Under the pieces are notes generated by a model that made no database searches, was not told where the DNA came from, and was given only the letters and a program-made list of their open reading frames with translations. 64,000 nucleotides of DNA, from contig NZ_JAFBCM010000001.1 of assembly GCF_016907715.1 (NCBI RefSeq), forward strand, positions 4,030,001 through 4,094,000, written 5' to 3'. Source of the DNA: Tenggerimyces flavus (GTDB lineage: Bacteria > Actinomycetota > Actinomycetes > Propionibacteriales > Actinopolymorphaceae). A program made the translations under genes and the position numbers. Each line of letters starts with the position of its first letter. Position 1 is the first letter of the stretch. Below are positions 59,980-64,000 of the stretch, piece after piece.

Positions 59980-60009
59980 AGCCGTCCCCACGTCATTAAG
60001 GTTGCGCCC

Positions 60010-60585
60010 ATGGGTTTTCACCTCGCCGGTAGTCCGGAAGCCGACGCCGAGCTCGACCGCAGCGCGTTCTCGTTGCTGACCGGCATGTTGCTCGACCAGC
60101 AGGTCCCGATGGAGAAGGCGTTCTCCGGTCCGTACGTCCTCGTGCAACGCCTCGGCGGTCCCATCGACGCCGCGATGATCGCCGAGTACGACCCGGAGGA
60201 GTTCGCCGCGATCTGCAGCAAGCCGCCCGCGATCCACCGGTTCCCCGGCGCGATGGCGGCCCGCGTGCAGTCGCTCGCCCGGCTGCTCGTCGAGGAGTAC
60301 GACGGCGACGCCGCCCGGGTGTGGACCGAGGCCAAGACCGCCAAGGAGGCGCTGAAGCGGCTGCAGAAGCTGCCTGGCTTCGGCGAGGCCAAGGCGAAGA
60401 TCTTCCTCGCGCTGCTCGCCAAGCAGCTCGACGTGAAGCCCACCGGCTGGAAGGCCGCGACCGCGCCGTACGGCAACGCCGGCTTCCGGTCCGTCGCCGA
60501 TGTCGTGGATCAGGCTTCGCTGCTCAAGGTTCGGGCATACAAGAAGGACCAGAAGGCCGCCGCCAAGGCAGCCGCCGCCGGCTAG
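60010..60585 (+). CDS. HhH-GPD-type base-excision DNA repair protein
   Basis: A 191-residue protein of the HhH-GPD glycosylase superfamily. The start AFSLLTGMLLDQQVPMEKAFSGPYVL and the hairpin LQKLPGFGEAKAKIFLALLAKQL are typical. The catalytic Asp expected after the hairpin in true glycosylases is not clearly placed (VKPTGWKAATAPYG follows), so lyase or glycosylase activity is uncertain. The C-terminus is Lys/Ala-rich and may bind DNA. It begins at ATG 60010 and may be co-transcribed with the stress gene. Confidence 0.85.
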   Translation: MGFHLAGSPEADAELDRSAFSLLTGMLLDQQVPMEKAFSGPYVLVQRLGGPIDAAMIAEYDPEEFAAICSKPPAIHRFPGAMAARVQSLARLLVEEYDGDAARVWTEAKTAKEALKRLQKLPGFGEAKAKIFLALLAKQLDVKPTGWKAATAPYGNAGFRSVADVVDQASLLKVRAYKKDQKAAAKAAAAG

Positions 60586-60796
60586 AGCCGACGTCCGCCC
60601 ACTACCCACACCGAGCGGGTACCCTTGGAGCCTGAGCCAGTCCGGCCCCTCACGTGAGGCGCTTCCTCATGTCGCGACAACAGCTGCAAACCGACGCTGA
60701 GCGCACATGGGTGACGCGGCGTGTCAGAATGGTCTCTTGTGCTAGTGCCGATCTCCCGGCCATCCTCACCACCGCAGATCTGACGAGAGGAAGTTC

Positions 60797-62380
60797 GTGT
60801 CGTCCCGCACCTCCCGGAAGACTCAGCTTCTCGAGCACCCTGAGGTCCAACGGCTTGTCGCATCTGGACGGCAGCGCGGGCACGTCACCGCGGAGGAGGT
60901 GCGTGGGGCCTGCGAGGAGAACGGCATCGAAAAGACTCAGTGGGTCGATCTCTTGCGCTATCTCGGCGAGGAGGGTGTGACCGTGTCCGTTGACTCGACC
61001 CCATCCCGCAACGAACGCAAGCGCGTCGCAGCTGCCGCCTCGAAGCGTGCTGCCGCCGCGGTGACGCAGGACGCCACCGTTCCGGCGAAGCGCCCGGCCG
61101 CGAAGGCCACGACCGCGAGCGAACCCACCGAACCCGAGCTGTCGGCGAAGGCCAAGCTGGCCGCCGCCCCGGAGGCAACCGAGCCGACGGCCCAGCCGAA
61201 CGCGAAGAAGACCACCGCGAAGGCCGCGCCCAAGAAGGCCGAAGCCAAGACCGAAGCCAAGACCGAAGCCAAGACCGAAGCCAAGACCGAAGCCAAGAAG
61301 GCCGCGAAGACCGCCGAGCCGAAGCCCGCCGGCGCCGGTGACGGCGACTCCGAGGACGCCGAAGCCGAGCTCGAACCAGCCGAAGGCGAGCTGGCCGAGG
61401 AAGAGGGCTTCGTCATCTCCGAAGCGGACGAGGCCGACGAGCCCGTCCAGCAGGTCATGGTCGCCGGCGCGACCGCCGACCCGGTCAAGGACTACCTGAA
61501 GCAGATCGGCAAGGTCCCGCTGCTGAACGCCGCGCTCGAGGTCGAGCTCGCGAAGCGGATCGAGGCGGGCCTGTTCGCCGAGGAGAAGCTGCACGCCGAG
61601 GACGCCCCGCCGACCGGCGACGACCTCACCGAGTTCGAGTGGATCGCCGAGGACGGGCACCGGGCAAAGAACCACCTGCTCGAGGCCAACCTGCGACTCG
61701 TCGTGAGCCTCGCGAAGCGCTACACCGGCCGCGGCATGCTGTTCCTGGATCTCATCCAGGAAGGCAACCTGGGCCTGATCCGCGCGGTCGAGAAGTTCGA
61801 CTACACCAAGGGCTACAAGTTCTCCACCTACGCCACCTGGTGGATCCGGCAGGCGATCACCCGCGCGATGGCCGACCAGGCCCGCACGATCCGGATCCCC
61901 GTCCACATGGTCGAGGTGATCAACAAGCTCGCCCGCGTCCAGCGGCAGATGCTGCAGGACCTCGGGCGCGAACCGACGCCTGAAGAGCTCGCCAGAGAGC
62001 TCGACATGACGCCGGAGAAGGTCGTCGAGGTGCAGAAGTACGGCCGTGAGCCGATCTCGCTGCACACTCCATTGGGCGAGGACGGCGACTCGGAGTTCGG
62101 TGACCTGATCGAGGACTCCGAGGCGATCGTTCCGGCCGACGCCGTGAGCTTCACGCTGCTCCAGGAGCAGCTGCACGCGGTGCTCGACACGCTGTCCGAA
62201 CGTGAGGCCGGGGTGGTCTCGATGCGGTTCGGGCTGACCGACGGTCAGCCGAAGACGTTGGATGAGATCGGCAAGGTCTACGGCGTGACCCGGGAGCGGA
62301 TCCGCCAGATCGAGTCGAAGACTATGAGCAAGCTCCGCCATCCGAGTAGGTCGCAGGTGCTGCGCGACTATCTGGACTGA
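60797..62380 (+). CDS. sigA: principal RNA polymerase sigma factor (SigA/RpoD)
   Basis: A 527-residue housekeeping-type sigma factor. Residues 1-65 are the conserved region 1.1 start ([28 protein letters not shown] shown in shortened form). Residues 65-225 are an Ala/Lys/Glu-rich linker with four tandem EAKT units. Region 1.2 begins at [17 protein letters not shown]. Region 2.4 is [19 protein letters not shown], region 3 [17 protein letters not shown], region 4.2 [25 protein letters not shown]. The GTG at 60797 is preceded by AGAGGAAG. The paralogue 110 bp downstream shares regions 1.2-4.2 almost unchanged. Confidence 0.93.
   Translation: MSSRTSRKTQLLEHPEVQRLVASGRQRGHVTAEEVRGACEENGIEKTQWVDLLRYLGEEGVTVSVDSTPSRNERKRVAAAASKRAAAAVTQDATVPAKRPAAKATTASEPTEPELSAKAKLAAAPEATEPTAQPNAKKTTAKAAPKKAEAKTEAKTEAKTEAKTEAKKAAKTAEPKPAGAGDGDSEDAEAELEPAEGELAEEEGFVISEADEADEPVQQVMVAGATADPVKDYLKQIGKVPLLNAALEVELAKRIEAGLFAEEKLHAEDAPPTGDDLTEFEWIAEDGHRAKNHLLEANLRLVVSLAKRYTGRGMLFLDLIQEGNLGLIRAVEKFDYTKGYKFSTYATWWIRQAITRAMADQARTIRIPVHMVEVINKLARVQRQMLQDLGREPTPEELARELDMTPEKVVEVQKYGREPISLHTPLGEDGDSEFGDLIEDSEAIVPADAVSFTLLQEQLHAVLDTLSEREAGVVSMRFGLTDGQPKTLDEIGKVYGVTRERIRQIESKTMSKLRHPSRSQVLRDYLD
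61241..61300 (+). repeat. 12-bp coding tandem repeat in sigA
   Basis: Four copies of GAAGCCAAGACC from 61241 to 61288 and a partial fifth, encoding EAKT units in the linker of the SigA-type protein. In-frame length variation between strains is likely. Confidence 0.9.
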
Positions 62381-62401
62381 GTGGCGATTGTGCAGGGCCG
62401 T

Positions 62402-62474
62402 TACAATGAGAGGCAGCAAGTCAGAAGGCCTCAAGGCCCCGTACTCCCGCCTCCGCTGGGGTACGGGGTTTCTC
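62402..62474 (+). promoter_or_regulatory. promoter-like -10 and terminator hairpin in leader of the second sigma gene
   Basis: TACAAT at 62402-62407 is a good -10 element; no convincing -35 is placed 17 bases before it. It is followed by a stem CCCCGTAC (62437-62444) / GTACGGGG (62461-62468), extended by CCC/GGG pairing, and by TTTCTCG. This has the form of an intrinsic terminator located 22 bases before the second sigma gene, with the ribosome-binding site AGAGGAG at 62478-62484 right after. It either ends sigA or works as an attenuator. Confidence 0.65.
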
Positions 62475-62490
62475 GTTAGAGGAGACCCGC

Positions 62491-63543
62491 GTGGACGTTG
62501 AAGAAGCCGAGGTCGAGACACCGGCGGTCGCAGAACCCGACGCCAAAGAGCTCGAGGTCGAGGACGAAGGCTTCGTGCTCTCGGAGGGGGACGACACCGA
62601 TGAGCCTGAGCAGCAGGTGCTGGTCGCTGGTGCGACGGCAGACGCGGTCAAGGACTACCTGAAGCAGATCGGCAAGGTCCGGCTGCTCGGTGCCGAGCAG
62701 GAGGTCGAGCTCGCCAAGCGGATCGAGGCCGGCCTGTTCTCCCAGGAGCGCCTGGACGAGATCCAGTACGGCAACGCCAAGGGCAACGTCGGCGAGCTGG
62801 AGTGGGTGGCCGAGGACGGCCGCAAGGCCAAGGACCATCTGCTCGAGGCCAACCTGCGGTTGGTCGTGTCGCTGGCCAAGCGCTACACCGGTCGCGGCAT
62901 GGGCTTCCTGGACCTGATCCAGGAGGGCAACCTGGGCCTGATCCGTGCGGTGGAGAAGTTCGACTACACCAAGGGCTTCAAGTTCTCCACGTACGCGACG
63001 TGGTGGATCCGGCAGGCGATCACGCGTGCGATGGCCGACCAGGCTCGTACGATCCGGATCCCGGTCCACATGGTCGAGGTGATCAACAAGCTCGCCCGGA
63101 TGCAGCGGCAGATGCTGCAGGACCTGGGTCGTGAGCCGACGCCTGAAGAGCTCGCGAAGGAGCTCGACATGACGCCGGAGAAGGTCGTCGAGGTGCAGAA
63201 GTACGGCCGCGAGCCGATCTCCCTCTCGACGCCGCTCGGCGAGGAGGGCGACTCGGAGTTCGGTGACCTGATCGAGGACTCCGAGGCCATCGTGCCGTCC
63301 GAGGCTGTCGGCTTCCTGATGATGCAGGACCAGCTGTCGGGCATCTTGGACACGTTGTCCGAGCGCGAGGCCGGTGTGGTGTCGATGCGGTTCGGGCTGA
63401 CCGACGGTCAGCCGAAGACGCTCGACGAGATCGGCAAGGTCTACGGGGTGACGCGAGAGCGGATCCGGCAGATCGAGTCGAAGACGATGAGCAAGCTGCG
63501 GCACCCGAGTCGTTCGCAGGTGTTGCGCGACTACCTGGACTGA
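62491..63543 (+). CDS. second SigA-type sigma factor, short N-terminus
   Basis: A 350-residue RpoD-type sigma factor starting at GTG 62491 (AGAGGAG upstream). It lacks the region 1.1 and the long linker of the upstream paralogue and begins with an acidic stretch ([19 protein letters not shown]). From [24 protein letters not shown] on it parallels SigA, with regions 2.4 ([19 protein letters not shown]), 3 and 4.2 ([22 protein letters not shown]) identical or nearly so. Promoter specificity should be the same. The small differences lie in region 1.2, the non-conserved segment and before region 4. It is a tandem duplicate. Confidence 0.93.
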   Translation: MDVEEAEVETPAVAEPDAKELEVEDEGFVLSEGDDTDEPEQQVLVAGATADAVKDYLKQIGKVRLLGAEQEVELAKRIEAGLFSQERLDEIQYGNAKGNVGELEWVAEDGRKAKDHLLEANLRLVVSLAKRYTGRGMGFLDLIQEGNLGLIRAVEKFDYTKGFKFSTYATWWIRQAITRAMADQARTIRIPVHMVEVINKLARMQRQMLQDLGREPTPEELAKELDMTPEKVVEVQKYGREPISLSTPLGEEGDSEFGDLIEDSEAIVPSEAVGFLMMQDQLSGILDTLSEREAGVVSMRFGLTDGQPKTLDEIGKVYGVTRERIRQIESKTMSKLRHPSRSQVLRDYLD

Positions 63544-63545
63544 CA

Positions 63546-63598
63546 CGGCGTACGTACGCCGCAAGTGCGGCCCCGGCCAACCCCTGGTCGGGCCGCAC
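63546..63598 (+). terminator. double hairpin after the second sigma gene
   Basis: A perfect 16-bp palindrome CGGCGTACGTACGCCG (63546-63561) is followed by a 9-bp stem GTGCGGCCC (63565-63573) / GGGCCGCAC (63590-63598). They begin three bases after the stop codon and precede the next gene by 35 bases. A U-run is not clear. Confidence 0.7.
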
Positions 63599-63633
63599 TG
63601 CGTTAAGCCTCCGTTGGCCGTACGCTGACCGCC

Positions 63634-64000
63634 ATGGTGGGGGAGTGGTCAGCTCGGCCGACGATTCGCGCCGCCGACGTCGACCGCGAGTATGCGGCCG
63701 GCCTGCTCCGGAACGCCTCCGTCGACGGCCAGCTCACCGCCGAGGAGTTCGAGCAGCGGCTCGACCAGGCCATGCGGGCCAAGACGCTCGGCGAGCTGGC
63801 CGGCCTCGTCGGCGACCTGCAGACCCCGACCCAGCCCCGCCATCCGACCGCCCCAGCGACGCAGGTCCGGCCACTCGCGGCGGCGCCCAGGCGCTACACC
63901 CACAGCCGCGGCCGCAGGATCGCCGCGTTCGTCGCCGTAGTTGCCGCGCTCCTGGCCGCCGGCGCGGTCCTCGACGCCGCCGACGGGGGCCCGCAGGACA
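63634..64000 (+). CDS. DUF1707 membrane protein, N-terminal part
   Basis: A gene that leaves the window on the right, with 122 codons visible from ATG 63634. The DUF1707 (SHOCT-like) domain is evident: RAADVDREYAAGLLRNASVDGQL with TAEEFEQRLDQAMRAKTLGEL and AGLVGDLQ. A basic linker (PRRYTHSRGRRI) leads to a transmembrane helix (AAFVAVVAALLAAGAVL). DUF1707 proteins are common small membrane proteins of unknown role in actinobacteria. The remaining length cannot be judged. Confidence 0.85.
   Translation, partial: MVGEWSARPTIRAADVDREYAAGLLRNASVDGQLTAEEFEQRLDQAMRAKTLGELAGLVGDLQTPTQPRHPTAPATQVRPLAAAPRRYTHSRGRRIAAFVAVVAALLAAGAVLDAADGGPQD

Noticed and set aside
60654-60980. Open frame of 108 codons upstream of and overlapping sigA
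   Set aside because: It overlaps the well-supported start of sigA in another frame and has no family resemblance.
1-64000. tRNA, rRNA, tmRNA, RNase P RNA, SRP RNA or transposase genes
   Set aside because: I looked for conserved RNA motifs in the longer gaps, especially 41.8-42.8 kb and 58.3-59.0 kb, and for transposase domains, and found none.

Overview
This is a high-GC chromosomal window from an actinomycete. The evidence is a WhiB regulator, AfsR/BTAD regulators, a tandem pair of SigA-type sigma factors, an mprA-mprB-pepD cluster, a GCS2-type ligase, a WS/DGAT-like acyltransferase, and frequent GTG/TTG starts. The gene mix would fit a soil actinomycete, possibly in the Propionibacteriales, but I cannot fix the genus. 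I see no rRNA, tRNA, CRISPR, prophage or intact insertion sequence. It looks like ordinary, gene-dense chromosome with two non-coding stretches of about 1 kb and 0.8 kb.

Layout. 1-2.6 kb: a hydrolase tail, a secreted RNase Sa-type ribonuclease, a LysR regulator, a HAD-like protein and KptA. 2.6-5.7 kb: a Tat-exported bicovalent-flavin oxidase next to a Tat-exported lactonase, which reads as an extracellular oxidise-then-hydrolyse pathway. 5.9-11.9 kb: TesB, a DUF418 membrane protein, a thiamine-binding protein, a WS/DGAT homologue, a SnoaL protein, a LuxR regulator, and a two-gene unit (cysteine-rich protein plus UPF0060 membrane protein) behind a MerR-type promoter. 12-21 kb: a frameshifted phosphotransferase, a NarL-type two-component system, a second DUF418 protein, a spermidine-synthase-like protein, a variant arginase, a fused acetyltransferase, a secreted DUF6454 protein, an RraA homologue and a VOC protein. 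21-34 kb: a BTAD/ATPase regulator with a second flavin oxidase, an NmrA-like reductase, an operon of YCII protein, two ECF sigma factors and an MFS pump, then an AfsR regulator. 33.7-40.3 kb: ArfB, a GOLPH3-like protein, an aldo-keto reductase, a CPBP protease, metNIQ, a 50-residue membrane protein and a lamin-tail protein. 40.5-50.3 kb: a PfkB kinase, a 1 kb gene desert, a group 2 sigma factor, an ATP-dependent DNA ligase, pepD-mprB-mprA, a MerR regulator and acylphosphatase. 50.4-64 kb: a lipoprotein and secreted-protein pair, DinB, DUF4192, an HxlR regulator with a methyltransferase, WhiB, a GCS2 ligase, a second desert, a universal stress protein, an HhH-GPD protein, two SigA-type genes in tandem and a truncated DUF1707 protein.

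Recurring themes. Convergent genes are packed extremely tightly: nine of thirteen convergent pairs overlap, and five overlap by exactly four bases that carry both stop codons. Regulation is heavy, with five sigma factors in 64 kb. A 75-bp inverted-repeat element (24-27-24 architecture) occurs twice, near 30.3 kb and 42.7 kb, with a degenerate relative at 40.5 kb. The most promising unusual items are this repeat family, the structured desert at 41.8-42.8 kb, the SigA duplication with a terminator-like hairpin in the leader of the second copy, the coupled ECF pair, and the exported oxidase-lactonase pair.
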